From positions 1 to 34,783 of the forward strand of contig NZ_JAKRMS010000031.1 in NCBI RefSeq assembly GCF_022346185.1: a DNA stretch of 34,783 nucleotides, read 5' to 3'. The position numbers and the translations under genes were made by a program. The notes under the pieces were generated by a model. That model was not told the origin of the DNA, made no database searches, and worked only from the letters and a program-made list of their open reading frames with translations. Below, piece by piece: positions 12,331 through 20,239 of this stretch; position 1 is the first letter of the stretch, and each line of letters opens with the position of its first letter. The DNA comes from Cellulomonas sp. ACRRI. GTDB taxonomy: Bacteria; Actinomycetota; Actinomycetes; Actinomycetales; Cellulomonadaceae.

Positions 12331-13032
12331 TCACGGCGCCGGCACCGCCGCGCACGCGTCGGACGGGTAGCCGTAGACGGTGTTGCGTCCAGTGAGCACC
12401 GACGTCACCGTCGCCGGCTTGGACTGCTCTCGCTGCTCGGGGTCCTTGATGCGGAGCGTCACCCTGACCGTCTGCGCGGTGGACGACGCCTCCGCCGGTG
12501 ACGTGCTGTCGACGTAGAACGGCGGCCAGGTGCTCGGGTCGCCGGCCACGGGCGTCGCCGAGCTCGGCCGCACGATGTCCCGCGCCACGACGCTCCAGTC
12601 GTCCACGCCGCCCGTCACCTGCCAGCTCGGCTGCCACGACCGGTACTGCAGCTCGCCGTACGACGAGCCGGCCGGATACACCACCCGCCACTGCACACAC
12701 TGGAAGACGCCGTCGGTCTGGGTGTAGACCCGCAGGGAGTAGTAGGGCGCGACCCCCGAGCTCGAGATCGTCTCGGCAGCCGGGTCCGAGATCACGTTGC
12801 CCGAACGCACCTGCCGGTCGATCTGTCGCAGTCCGAGCTGAGCCTGGTCGACCGCCCGCGTCCGCGCGAGGTTGTCGCGGGTCTGGTACGAGACCGTGAC
12901 CAGGATCGACGTCACGATCGCGATGAGGCCCAGGAAGATGGTCATGGCCACCAGCAGCTCAGGCAACGTCCAACCGCGCTCGGCGCCGTCGTGCCGCGCT
13001 TGTCGCAGCCGTCGGCGCAGGACCTCACGCAA
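12331..13032 (-). CDS. PilW-like minor prepilin
   Basis: A 233-residue prepilin. The class III signal is RG|WTLPELLVAMTIFLG: cleavage after G20, mature residue 1 is W, and mature residue 5 is E. A single N-terminal helix and a beta-rich head follow, with two cysteines (FQCVQW and DACAAV) that could form a disulfide. The only workable start is TTG at 13032, preceded by AAGGCGG and overlapping the upstream stop by eight bases; no ATG or GTG in frame gives a sensible leader. It probably joins the pilus-tip minor subunits encoded on either side. Confidence 0.8.
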   Translation of the reverse strand: MREVLRRRLRQARHDGAERGWTLPELLVAMTIFLGLIAIVTSILVTVSYQTRDNLARTRAVDQAQLGLRQIDRQVRSGNVISDPAAETISSSGVAPYYSLRVYTQTDGVFQCVQWRVVYPAGSSYGELQYRSWQPSWQVTGGVDDWSVVARDIVRPSSATPVAGDPSTWPPFYVDSTSPAEASSTAQTVRVTLRIKDPEQREQSKPATVTSVLTGRNTVYGYPSDACAAVPAP

Positions 13033-14800
13033 GGGGTGCCGCCTTGTACGCCGCGCTCGCCCGCGCGGACCCGAGGTCGGTCGCGACGGACAACGCGTAC
13101 TGCGTCGCACCCTGGGCCACGACGTAGGTCGCCGTGACGACGATCGTGCCGGAGTCGGAGTCCAGCGTGCAGCCGTCACCGGTGCAGCCGGTGGGATCGG
13201 CCGCCACGGGGAGGTCGCCACCCTTGGTGACGGTGACCGTGGCCGTGGCCGTGACGGTCCGTGTCCCGTCCGTCCACGTGACGGCCGGCACCGTCAGCGT
13301 CTGGTCGGTGCTGCGCGACACCGACAGGCTGGAGTAGCCGGTGCCGTTCCAGTAGGCGATCGTCGCGCTGCGCGACGCGGCTGCTCCAGTCGACGGCTGC
13401 CCCGCACCGCGCTGGACGAGCACCGAGTCGCTGTAGCCGGTGACCTTGACGAGGCCGGCGGTCGCGCCGGTCCACGGGCCAGCGCCGATGATCGTCGTAC
13501 CCACCGTGTGGGATGCGCCTCCTGAGCCGCACCCGGCACCGCTGAGGCTCGTGCAGCCGACACCTGCTGTCCCGGCGGCGCTGCTGAACCGGGCCGAGAA
13601 CGCCTTCGACGCGCCGCCAGCCGCGATGGACGCTGCCACGAAGTCGGTGGATCCTGCGCGGATCACGACGGACGAGGGCGTGCCGCCCGTCAAGTCGCCG
13701 CGGGCGCAAGGCTGACCGGCAGGGATCCCCGTCCGGCAGGAGCTGGTCGTCGAGGCCCCCGCGACACCAGCTGCGCCCGACCCCGCGGTCAGTGTCAGGC
13801 TCACGTCCGTGCCTGCGACGACCACTGCGGAGCTCGACCCGGAACCCACGACGTCCGGCGGCGACGACGGCGCTGCTCCTGCCGATCCCACATCGTTGGA
13901 GGCCGCGTTCGCGAGCTTCGACCCGCCGCTCGCCGTCTCGGGAAGGTCGGGGTCGACACGTGTCACCGCGGACCGGGCGTGCTGGACCGCGGCGTCGACG
14001 GAGCTGGACTGCTGCGCGTTCATCGTGGCGCCAACCGAGCCGCCGGACAGCGTCGCGACGGAGTAGTCGGTCCCGGGCAGGAGCGATGCCGGCGCGGGCT
14101 GCCCTGCTCCCGGTGCCACGGCGGAGACGACCACGCTCGGACCGGTGACACCACCGGACCCGGAGAAGAGCGCCTGGCACGCACCCAGGAAGGGCTGGTT
14201 CGACGCGTCACCGCAGCCACCGGCGGGCGCGTACGCCTGCGAGCGCAGCATCACGTACGCATTGCGGGCGTTGCTCTTCGCGGGCCAGGTCGTGATGACG
14301 GTAAGCGTGAGGACGCCCGTGGGGGCGGACGGCGCACTCGTGACGTACACACGCGTGGTGAACGTGGTTCCGGTGCCGCCGGGGTCGCTCGAGATGGTCT
14401 TGTTGGTCCCCGCGGCCCCGGAGAGCGGCGGCATCGAGGTCACCTGGGTGGAGCTGGTCACGAGCGGCTCGTTCAGAGGCCCGCCGACGGCCGGCTGAAG
14501 CCGCCCGCTGGACACGTTCGCGTCACCACCGGACGCGGCGACGAAGTTCGTGTGCATGCCCTTGCTGAGCGTCAGCCACGGCAGCGCGCGGAGCTGCTCC
14601 ATGGTCTGGTTCGCGACCGCCGCCGCCTGCGTCCGCTGACGCGCCTGGGCCCCCGTGACGAGCGCCGAGGTCTGGGCCGCCATCAGCCCGAGCAGGACGA
14701 GCGAGATCACGAGCATCGCGACGACCAGCTCGATGAGGGTGAAGCCCTCGTCGTCGCCACGGCGACCGGCGAGCCGACTCAGCACCTGGTGACGCGGCAC
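13025..14800 (-). CDS. very large PilV-like minor prepilin, possible tip adhesin
   Basis: A 591-residue protein starting with GTG at 14800 behind AGGAGGT. The signal EG|FTLIELVVAMLVISLVLLG gives a 19-residue leader and mature E5. A PilV-like helix is followed by an exceptionally long Ser/Thr/Gly/Ala-rich, beta-strand-type region of about 530 residues. Eight cysteines fall in four close pairs spaced 11, 9, 7 and 4 residues apart, suggesting small disulfide loops in the exported part. Usual PilV is 150-200 residues. It is the first gene after the pilA hairpin and overlaps the PilW-like gene. An adhesive tip subunit is a reasonable inference, not a demonstrated function. Confidence 0.78.
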   Translation of the reverse strand: MPRHQVLSRLAGRRGDDEGFTLIELVVAMLVISLVLLGLMAAQTSALVTGAQARQRTQAAAVANQTMEQLRALPWLTLSKGMHTNFVAASGGDANVSSGRLQPAVGGPLNEPLVTSSTQVTSMPPLSGAAGTNKTISSDPGGTGTTFTTRVYVTSAPSAPTGVLTLTVITTWPAKSNARNAYVMLRSQAYAPAGGCGDASNQPFLGACQALFSGSGGVTGPSVVVSAVAPGAGQPAPASLLPGTDYSVATLSGGSVGATMNAQQSSSVDAAVQHARSAVTRVDPDLPETASGGSKLANAASNDVGSAGAAPSSPPDVVGSGSSSAVVVAGTDVSLTLTAGSGAAGVAGASTTSSCRTGIPAGQPCARGDLTGGTPSSVVIRAGSTDFVAASIAAGGASKAFSARFSSAAGTAGVGCTSLSGAGCGSGGASHTVGTTIIGAGPWTGATAGLVKVTGYSDSVLVQRGAGQPSTGAAASRSATIAYWNGTGYSSLSVSRSTDQTLTVPAVTWTDGTRTVTATATVTVTKGGDLPVAADPTGCTGDGCTLDSDSGTIVVTATYVVAQGATQYALSVATDLGSARASAAYKAAPLA

Positions 14801-14861
14801 GGAGCACCTCCTGGGGGACGCGGCGGTTGTCGAGGGGTTCGATGCGCCCCGGGGGGACGCG

Positions 14862-14899
14862 CCACGGCAGCGGCACCCGAGCGGGTGCCGCTGCCGCTG
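14862..14899 (-). terminator. hairpin immediately downstream of pilA
   Basis: A perfect 14-bp stem (14865-14878 with 14883-14896) has a GAGC loop and three more base pairs past a bulge. It starts about 10 bases after the pilA stop. Lying between the major pilin and the minor prepilins, it probably terminates most transcripts or protects the pilA 3' end, so that pilin is made in excess. Confidence 0.6.
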
Positions 14900-14909
14900 G
14901 TTCATGCGA

Positions 14910-15347
14910 TCAGCAGGCGGTCTTCGAGAGACCGGTCTCCGAGTAGTACCAGGTGGCAGCACCGGCGACGCTGGCGTTCGGGTTGACGCTGACGCAGAAG
15001 TCGTCCCGGCTGGTGGCCGAGCCCGTGGCGGTGTTCTTGCCCGAGAGCTTGCCGGCCGAGACGGGCGCGCCACCGGCGCCGGCCTCCGCGAGCGACCAGT
15101 CGGCGCTGCCGGCGGCGTTGGTCAGCGTCAGGCCGGCCGTGCCGTCGACGTAGTACGCGAGGATCTCCTTGCCGATGACCGTGACGTCCGACTTGGCGGC
15201 CGTCTCGGCCGCCTTCTTCCGCTGGTTCAGGTACACCGGCACGGCCACTGCGGCGAGGATGCCGATGATGATCATGACGACGAGGAGCTCGACGAGGGTG
15301 AAGCCCTTGTCCTTCTCCTCGATGGACTTGCGAATGCGAGCGATCAC
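14910..15347 (-). CDS. pilA: major type IV pilin PilA
   Basis: A 145-residue prepilin. The leader ends DKG|FTLVELLVVMIIIGILAAVAVPVY: cleavage after G15, mature F1 and E5, and a canonical hydrophobic helix. The mature protein is about 130 residues and has two cysteines, one in DDFCVSV and one at the very C terminus, framing a D-loop as in many type IVa pilins. GTG start at 15347 is preceded by GAGGGAG. It is the only gene here with major-pilin size. Its own sigma-28-like promoter upstream and a strong hairpin downstream fit high, independent expression. It needs PilD for processing, and the pilD gene here is interrupted. Confidence 0.92.
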   Translation of the reverse strand: MIARIRKSIEEKDKGFTLVELLVVMIIIGILAAVAVPVYLNQRKKAAETAAKSDVTVIGKEILAYYVDGTAGLTLTNAAGSADWSLAEAGAGGAPVSAGKLSGKNTATGSATSRDDFCVSVNPNASVAGAATWYYSETGLSKTAC

Positions 15348-15433
15348 GCTGCTCTCCCTCAGGTCGTCGGCATGGGTAGCCGCAGGACTTTCGAATGGAT
15401 TCCGGCGGGGCCGGTTCAGGTCGAACAGCCGGT

Positions 15434-15462
15434 ACATCGTCCGGCGCGGGCTGCAACTTGAG
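15434..15462 (-). promoter_or_regulatory. sigma-28 (FliA)-like promoter upstream of pilA
   Basis: Minus strand: CTCAAGT (15456-15462), 14 bases, GACGATGT (15434-15441). The -35 extended as TCAAGTTG matches TAAAGTTT at six of eight positions. The -10 matches GCCGAT at five of six positions. Predicted start near 15426, giving a leader of about 80 bases. Confidence 0.55.
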
Positions 15463-15473
15463 TCGGGCGGAGA

Positions 15474-15509
15474 ACTTCGCGGCAATTCACCCGTGCGGGT
15501 GAGCGAAGT
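15474..15509 (-). terminator. hairpin between pilC and pilA
   Basis: ACTTCGC (15474-15480) pairs with GCGAAGT (15503-15509), and inner TCACCC pairs with GGGTGA around a GTGC loop. The two stems are separated by six unpaired bases on one side. It begins 12 bases after the pilC stop and ends just before the pilA -35, so it probably closes the pilT-pilC transcript. Confidence 0.5.
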
Positions 15510-15521
15510 GTCCGATTCGCC

Positions 15522-16748
15522 CTAGTTGATCAGATTGAAGACGCCGAAGATCGGCATGTAGAGGGCCACGACCATGGCGCCGATGATCGATCCGATGAAG
15601 ACGATCATCAGGGGCTCGATCAGCGACGTGAGCTGCTCCGTGGTCGCCTCGACCTCCTGGTCGTAGAAGTCGGCGACCTTGTCGAGCATCACGTCCAGGG
15701 CGCCGGTGTCCTCGCCGACGGCGATCATCTGCACCACCATCGGCGGGAAGACCGGGTGCAGGGCCAGGGGCCCTGCCAGCGACTCTCCGCGCCGCACCGA
15801 CTCTTGGACGTCGCGCGCTGCCCGCTCGATCACCACGTTGCCGCTCGTGGAGCCGACGATGTCCAGCGCCTGGAGAATCGGCACGCCCGCGTGGATCATC
15901 GTGCCGAAGTTCCGGGTGAAGCGCGCGACCGCCAGCTTCTTGGCAATGGTGCCGAAGACTGGCGCCTTCAGCTTCAGCGGATCGACTCGCTCCCGCACAC
16001 CGGGATCATTCTTGTGCTTCGACCACCAATAGATCCCGATACCCAGCAGCGCCGTGAGCGGGATGATCGACCATTTCATTGCGGTAGACAGCCACACGAG
16101 GATCCGGGTCGGCAACGGCAGGGTCCCGCCGAGCGACTCGAACATCCCCGAGAAGACGGGCACGATGAACAGGAGCATGCCGACCATCGCGAGGATCGCG
16201 ATGACGAAGACGATGACGGGGTAGGTCATCGCGGACTTCACCTTGCCGCGCAGCTTGACGTCCGCCTCGAAGTTCTCGGCGACCGACACCAGTACCTCGT
16301 CGAGGAATCCGCCGACCTCGCCGGCGCGCACCATGTTGATCATCAGCGGCGGGAACACCTGGGGGTGCTTCCCCAGCGCCACCGAGAACGCCGTGCCGGT
16401 CTCGACATCCGTCCGCACGGCCTGGATGACCTTGGTGAGTGCCTTGTTCTCGGTCTGCTCGGAGAGGATCGACAGTGCCCGGATCAGGGCAAGCCCCGCG
16501 GAGACCATCGTCGCCAGCTGCCGCGCCATGATCGCCAGATCCTTGAGCGCGATCCGGTCGCTCAAGCCCGGGATCGTGATCTCACGCTGCAGGCCCGTGG
16601 TCTGCACCTCGGACACCGAGAGGGCAGCCAGGCCCATCGTCCGCAGGCGGTTCGCGACCGCCGCCTGGTTGGGCGCCTCGATCCGGCCCTTGACGACCTT
16701 GCCGGACTTGTCGCGGACCGCGTACTCGAACGTCTTGCTCTCGGGCAT
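15522..16748 (-). CDS. pilC: type IV pilus platform protein PilC
   Basis: A 408-residue polytopic inner-membrane protein of the GspF/PilC family, on which the PilB and PilT motors act. The N-terminal FEYAVRDKSGKVVKGRIEA segment is followed by two repeated GspF cytoplasmic domains (ARQLATMVSAGLALIRAL, and later FTRNFGTMIHAGVPILQALD) and three membrane helices near residues 170-195, 215-235 and 380-402. ATG at 16748 overlaps the pilT stop by one base (TGATG), so it is translated with pilT. It ends in TAG, the only intact gene in the window to do so. Confidence 0.95.
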   Translation of the reverse strand: MPESKTFEYAVRDKSGKVVKGRIEAPNQAAVANRLRTMGLAALSVSEVQTTGLQREITIPGLSDRIALKDLAIMARQLATMVSAGLALIRALSILSEQTENKALTKVIQAVRTDVETGTAFSVALGKHPQVFPPLMINMVRAGEVGGFLDEVLVSVAENFEADVKLRGKVKSAMTYPVIVFVIAILAMVGMLLFIVPVFSGMFESLGGTLPLPTRILVWLSTAMKWSIIPLTALLGIGIYWWSKHKNDPGVRERVDPLKLKAPVFGTIAKKLAVARFTRNFGTMIHAGVPILQALDIVGSTSGNVVIERAARDVQESVRRGESLAGPLALHPVFPPMVVQMIAVGEDTGALDVMLDKVADFYDQEVEATTEQLTSLIEPLMIVFIGSIIGAMVVALYMPIFGVFNLIN

Positions 16749-18319
16749 CAGTGTGCGCCTCCCTGCGTCGCGGCGGCGTACGGCGAGCCCCCGGGCGGGA
16801 CCTGGTCGTACTGAGCCGCCTGGCCGGCGACCGCGCCCGGCGCCATTGCCGCCCCGGAGGAGAAGCGACCGGTGAGCCGGTTGAAGTCCTCGGCGTGGTG
16901 CGACTTCTCCAGGCCGGTCTCGTAGCTGATCCGGCCCGTCTTGACGAGCTCGGCCAGGTGCTGGTCCAGCGTGTGCATGCCCTGCTGCGCCCCGGCCTGC
17001 ATCGCGGAGTAGATCTGGTGGGTCTTGCCCTCGCGAATCAAGTTGCGCACGGCTGCCGTCGCAACCATGACCTCGGTGGCGACCACGCGGCCCGGCGCGT
17101 CGGAGCGCTTGCACAGCGTCTGGCAGACCACGCCCTGGATCGCGCCCGCCAGCTGCGTGCGCACCTGCGCCTGCTGGTGGGACGGGAAGACGTCGATCAT
17201 GCGGTCGATCGTCTGGGCGGCGTCCTGCGTGTGCAGGGTCGCGAAGACGAGGTGGCCGGTCTCGGCTGCGGTCAGCGCGACCGAGATCGTCTCCAGGTCG
17301 CGGAGCTCGCCCACCAGGATGATGTCGGGGTCCTGACGCAGCACGTGCTTCAGCGCGTTCGCGAACGAGTGGGTGTCCTCCCCCACCTCGCGCTGGTTGA
17401 CGAGCGCCTTCTTGTGCCGGTGCAGGAACTCGATCGGGTCCTCGACCGTCATGATGTGGTCGGCTCGCGTGCGGTTCGCCAGATCCACGATCGCGGCGAG
17501 CGTCGTCGACTTGCCCGACCCGGTCGGACCGGTCACGAGGACCATCCCGCGCGGCAGGCCCGCGAAGTTCGCCACGACGGGCGGCACGCCCAGCTGCTCC
17601 AGCGGTTTGATCTCGTACGGGATCAGGCGGAATGCGGCCCCGATCGACTCGCGCTGCTGGTAGAGGTTCAGGCGGAACCGCGCGAGACCCCGCACCGAGT
17701 ACGACAGGTCGAGCTCGAGGTTCGCCTCGAACTTCTCGCGCTGCTTCTGGGTGAGCACGGCGTACAGCGCCCGGCGCAGCCCCTCGCCCTCGAGGGGCGC
17801 GAACCCCTCCAGAGGGCGCAGCTCGCCGGCGAGGCGCACGGTGGGCGGGGCGCCGGTCGTGAGGTGCAGGTCGGACGCGCCGGCCTGGACCATCGCGGCG
17901 AGGGCCTCGTCCAGCTCGAGATCGCCCTCCTGGCGCTGCAGCCCCATGCCGGGGCGCGCCGAGCCGGCGCGCATCGCAGCACGGGTCCCCGCGGGAGCGG
18001 CTGCGCGCCCGGCCTGCGGGGCACCCGGCGGCGGACCGGCAGGGGCCGGAGCACCCGGAACCGTCCCGGCGGGACCCGGTGCGCCTGCCGGGTACGCCTG
18101 CGGCAGCCCGACCGACGGGGCCGCCGGTGCGCCGGCGTACGGCTGCGCCGCGGTCACGGGCTGGGCGGGCGGGGCGAGGACGGGCGCGAGCGCCGGCGGC
18201 GCCTGCGTCGGCAGCCCCCCGCCGGACGGCGCGCCGGCGACGGGCGGCGCGAGCGGCGGGATGTACGGCGGCAGTCCCGCCGCGGGCGTCGGTCCAGCAC
18301 CGGGGTAGGGCTCGGTCAC
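16748..18319 (-). CDS. pilT: pilus retraction ATPase PilT
   Basis: A 523-residue hexameric ATPase that depolymerises pili and powers twitching. The C-terminal 370 residues are standard PilT: Walker A GPTGSGKS (from residue 264), VEDPIEFLH, a Walker B region with ILVGELRDLETI, the His box ETGHLVFATLHT, and the PilT-specific NLIREGKTHQI. The first 150 or so residues are a Pro/Ala/Gly-rich, probably disordered extension not found in classical PilT (about 345 residues). GTG at 18319 behind GAGAGGTGG starts it. The extension is in frame and has the same base composition, so I keep it. A sigma-28-like promoter precedes it and pilC is coupled behind it. Confidence 0.94.
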   Translation of the reverse strand: MTEPYPGAGPTPAAGLPPYIPPLAPPVAGAPSGGGLPTQAPPALAPVLAPPAQPVTAAQPYAGAPAAPSVGLPQAYPAGAPGPAGTVPGAPAPAGPPPGAPQAGRAAAPAGTRAAMRAGSARPGMGLQRQEGDLELDEALAAMVQAGASDLHLTTGAPPTVRLAGELRPLEGFAPLEGEGLRRALYAVLTQKQREKFEANLELDLSYSVRGLARFRLNLYQQRESIGAAFRLIPYEIKPLEQLGVPPVVANFAGLPRGMVLVTGPTGSGKSTTLAAIVDLANRTRADHIMTVEDPIEFLHRHKKALVNQREVGEDTHSFANALKHVLRQDPDIILVGELRDLETISVALTAAETGHLVFATLHTQDAAQTIDRMIDVFPSHQQAQVRTQLAGAIQGVVCQTLCKRSDAPGRVVATEVMVATAAVRNLIREGKTHQIYSAMQAGAQQGMHTLDQHLAELVKTGRISYETGLEKSHHAEDFNRLTGRFSSGAAMAPGAVAGQAAQYDQVPPGGSPYAAATQGGAH

Positions 18320-18373
18320 CGTGCCACCTCTCCGATCGTGTCGCGGCGCGCCTCGGCGCCGCCCTGCCCGGTC

Positions 18374-18402
18374 CCATCGGCCGAGGTGAGCCCGTTCTTG
18401 AG
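18374..18402 (-). promoter_or_regulatory. sigma-28 (FliA)-like promoter upstream of pilT-pilC
   Basis: Minus strand: CTCAAGA (18396-18402), 14 bases, GCCGATGG (18374-18381). It sits in the 106-base gap after the pilB stop. Predicted start near 18366, about 47 bases before the pilT GTG. It is a close match to the pilM and pilA sites, which argues against chance. Confidence 0.6.
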
Positions 18403-18425
18403 CGATCGGCCCGCGGACCACCCGG

Positions 18426-20105
18426 TCACGCGACGACCCGCAGGATCTCCTCCACCGACGTCTGCCCCAGCACGACCTTCTGCCACCCGTCGTCGCGGAG
18501 CGTGATCATCCCCTGCGACCGCGCGGTCGCCCCGATCTCGGCCGCCGAGGCGCGCGCGACGGCGAGGCGCTCGATGTCCTCGGTCACCCGCATCACCTCG
18601 TGCAGGGCGACGCGCCCGCGGTACCCGGTGCGGGAGCAGGCGACGCAGCCGACCGGGCGGAACAGCTCGGGCAGCGGCTCGCCCGGCACCCAGGGGAACC
18701 GGGCGCCGATGAGCTCGGTCTCGGTCGGGGTGTAGGGCTCGCAGCACTTGGCGCACAGCCGCCGGGCGAGCCGCTGGGCGACCACGGCGTCCAGCGCGGA
18801 GCCGACGAGGAACGGCTCGATGCCCATCTCGGTGAGCCGGGTGACCGCTGAGGGGGCGTCGTTGGTGTGCAGGGTCGAGAGCACGAGGTGGCCGGTGAGC
18901 GCCGCCTCGATGGCGATCTGCGCGGTCTCGTGGTCGCGGATCTCGCCGAGGAGGACGACGTCGGGGTCGGACCGCAGGATGGAGCGCAGCGCGCCGGCGA
19001 AGGTGAGGCCGGCCTTGGGGTTGACCTGGACCTGGTTGATGCCGGCGAGCCGGTACTCGACCGGGTCCTCGACGGTGATGACGTTGATCTCCGGCTTGGA
19101 GACGGCGTTCAGGGTCGCGTAGAGGGTGGTCGACTTGCCGGAGCCGGTGGGGCCGGTGACCAGGATCATGCCGTAGGGCTTGGTGTACGCCTCGCGGTAC
19201 GTCTCGTAGTTGTGGTCGAGGAACGCGAGGTCCCGCAGGTCGAGCGAGGCGGTGGAGTTGTCGAGGATCCGCATGACGATCTTCTCGCCCCACACGGTCG
19301 GCAGCGTGGCGACGCGGAGGTCGATCTTGCGGCCGTTGTGCGTGACCGACATGCGGCCGTCCTGGGGCTTGCGGCGCTCGGCGATGTCGATGTCCGACAT
19401 GATCTTGACGCGCGAGATGACACCGCCCTGGATCTGCTTGGGCGAGCGCTGCATCTCGTGCAGCACGCCGTCGATCCGGTACCGCACGCGCAGGTCGTGC
19501 TCGGTGGGCTCGATGTGGATGTCGGAGGCCCGGTCCGAGATCGCCTGGGTCACCAGCAGGTTGACGTAGCGGACGATCGGGGCGTCGTCCTCGACGGCGT
19601 TGCCGATGTTCGACAGGTCGACCTCGGCCTGCTGGGACTGGTGCTCCTCCTCGAACGCGGAGGACAGGTCCTCCATCTCGCCGTCGGCGCGGCAGAACCG
19701 CTCGATCGCGCGGCTGAGGTTCTCGTAGGTCGCGACGATCGGCAGGACCGCCATGCCCGAGACGGTGCGGACGTCGTCGACCGCGACGACGTTGCCGGGG
19801 TCGGCGGTGGCGAGCACGAGCGCCCCGTCCTGGAACCCGACGGGCAGCACCGTGTACCGCCGGCAGAGCGCGGCCGGCACCATCGACACCGCGGCCCGGT
19901 CGACCTGGTACTCGTCCAGGTCGACGAACGCCATCCCGACCTGGCGGGCCAGTGCGGCGACGAGCTGCCCCTCGGTGAGGACGCCGATCTCGACCAGCGT
20001 GCGGCCGAGGGACTGCCCCCGGGCCATCTGCTCGTCCAGCGCCGCCATGAGCTGCGCCTCGCTGACCAGGCCCTCGTCCAGCAGGATCTCGCCGAGCTGC
20101 TTCAC
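18426..20105 (-). CDS. pilB: pilus extension ATPase PilB with N-terminal MshEN-like domain
   Basis: A 559-residue assembly motor. Residues 1-55 contain two successive LGxxL...G(L/V)...L..AL..Q repeats, the layout of the MshEN domain that binds cyclic di-GMP in MshE; the leading arginine of that motif is K or Q here. The ATPase core has a DIHIEPTEHDLRVRYRIDG segment, Walker A GPTGSGKS (318-325), VITVEDPVEYR, a Walker B region with VVLLGEIRDHETA, the His box LTGHLVLSTLHTND, and a C-terminal zinc-type tetracysteine (CAKC, CVAC). GTG at 20105 follows GAAAGGG. It has its own promoter-like site and is the first gene of the pilus locus after aroE. Confidence 0.95.
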   Translation of the reverse strand: MKQLGEILLDEGLVSEAQLMAALDEQMARGQSLGRTLVEIGVLTEGQLVAALARQVGMAFVDLDEYQVDRAAVSMVPAALCRRYTVLPVGFQDGALVLATADPGNVVAVDDVRTVSGMAVLPIVATYENLSRAIERFCRADGEMEDLSSAFEEEHQSQQAEVDLSNIGNAVEDDAPIVRYVNLLVTQAISDRASDIHIEPTEHDLRVRYRIDGVLHEMQRSPKQIQGGVISRVKIMSDIDIAERRKPQDGRMSVTHNGRKIDLRVATLPTVWGEKIVMRILDNSTASLDLRDLAFLDHNYETYREAYTKPYGMILVTGPTGSGKSTTLYATLNAVSKPEINVITVEDPVEYRLAGINQVQVNPKAGLTFAGALRSILRSDPDVVLLGEIRDHETAQIAIEAALTGHLVLSTLHTNDAPSAVTRLTEMGIEPFLVGSALDAVVAQRLARRLCAKCCEPYTPTETELIGARFPWVPGEPLPELFRPVGCVACSRTGYRGRVALHEVMRVTEDIERLAVARASAAEIGATARSQGMITLRDDGWQKVVLGQTSVEEILRVVA

Positions 20106-20154
20106 CCCGTTGCCCTTTCGTCCGGGGCAGGCAGGTGCACCGGCCCCGTAGGGC

Positions 20155-20183
20155 CCATCGGCAGGTCGGCGCGGGGAGATGAG
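20155..20183 (-). promoter_or_regulatory. weaker sigma-28-like promoter upstream of pilB
   Basis: Minus strand: CTCATCT (20177-20183), 14 bases, GCCGATGG (20155-20162), the same -10 and spacing as the pilT site. The -35 matches CTCAAGT at five of seven positions. Predicted start about 42 bases before pilB. The 134-base gap after aroE (20106-20239) holds no other feature I can support. Confidence 0.45.
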
Positions 20184-20239
20184 GCCCCGGCGGGCACCGG
20201 TCCGGCGGCCGACCGTCGTGGCGCGGGTGAAACCCCCGG

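Noticed and set aside
15348..15521. Possible cyclic di-GMP riboswitch before pilA
   Set aside because: The hairpin at 15474-15509 does not show the conserved GEMM core. It is better explained as a pilC terminator, and it lies upstream of the predicted promoter.
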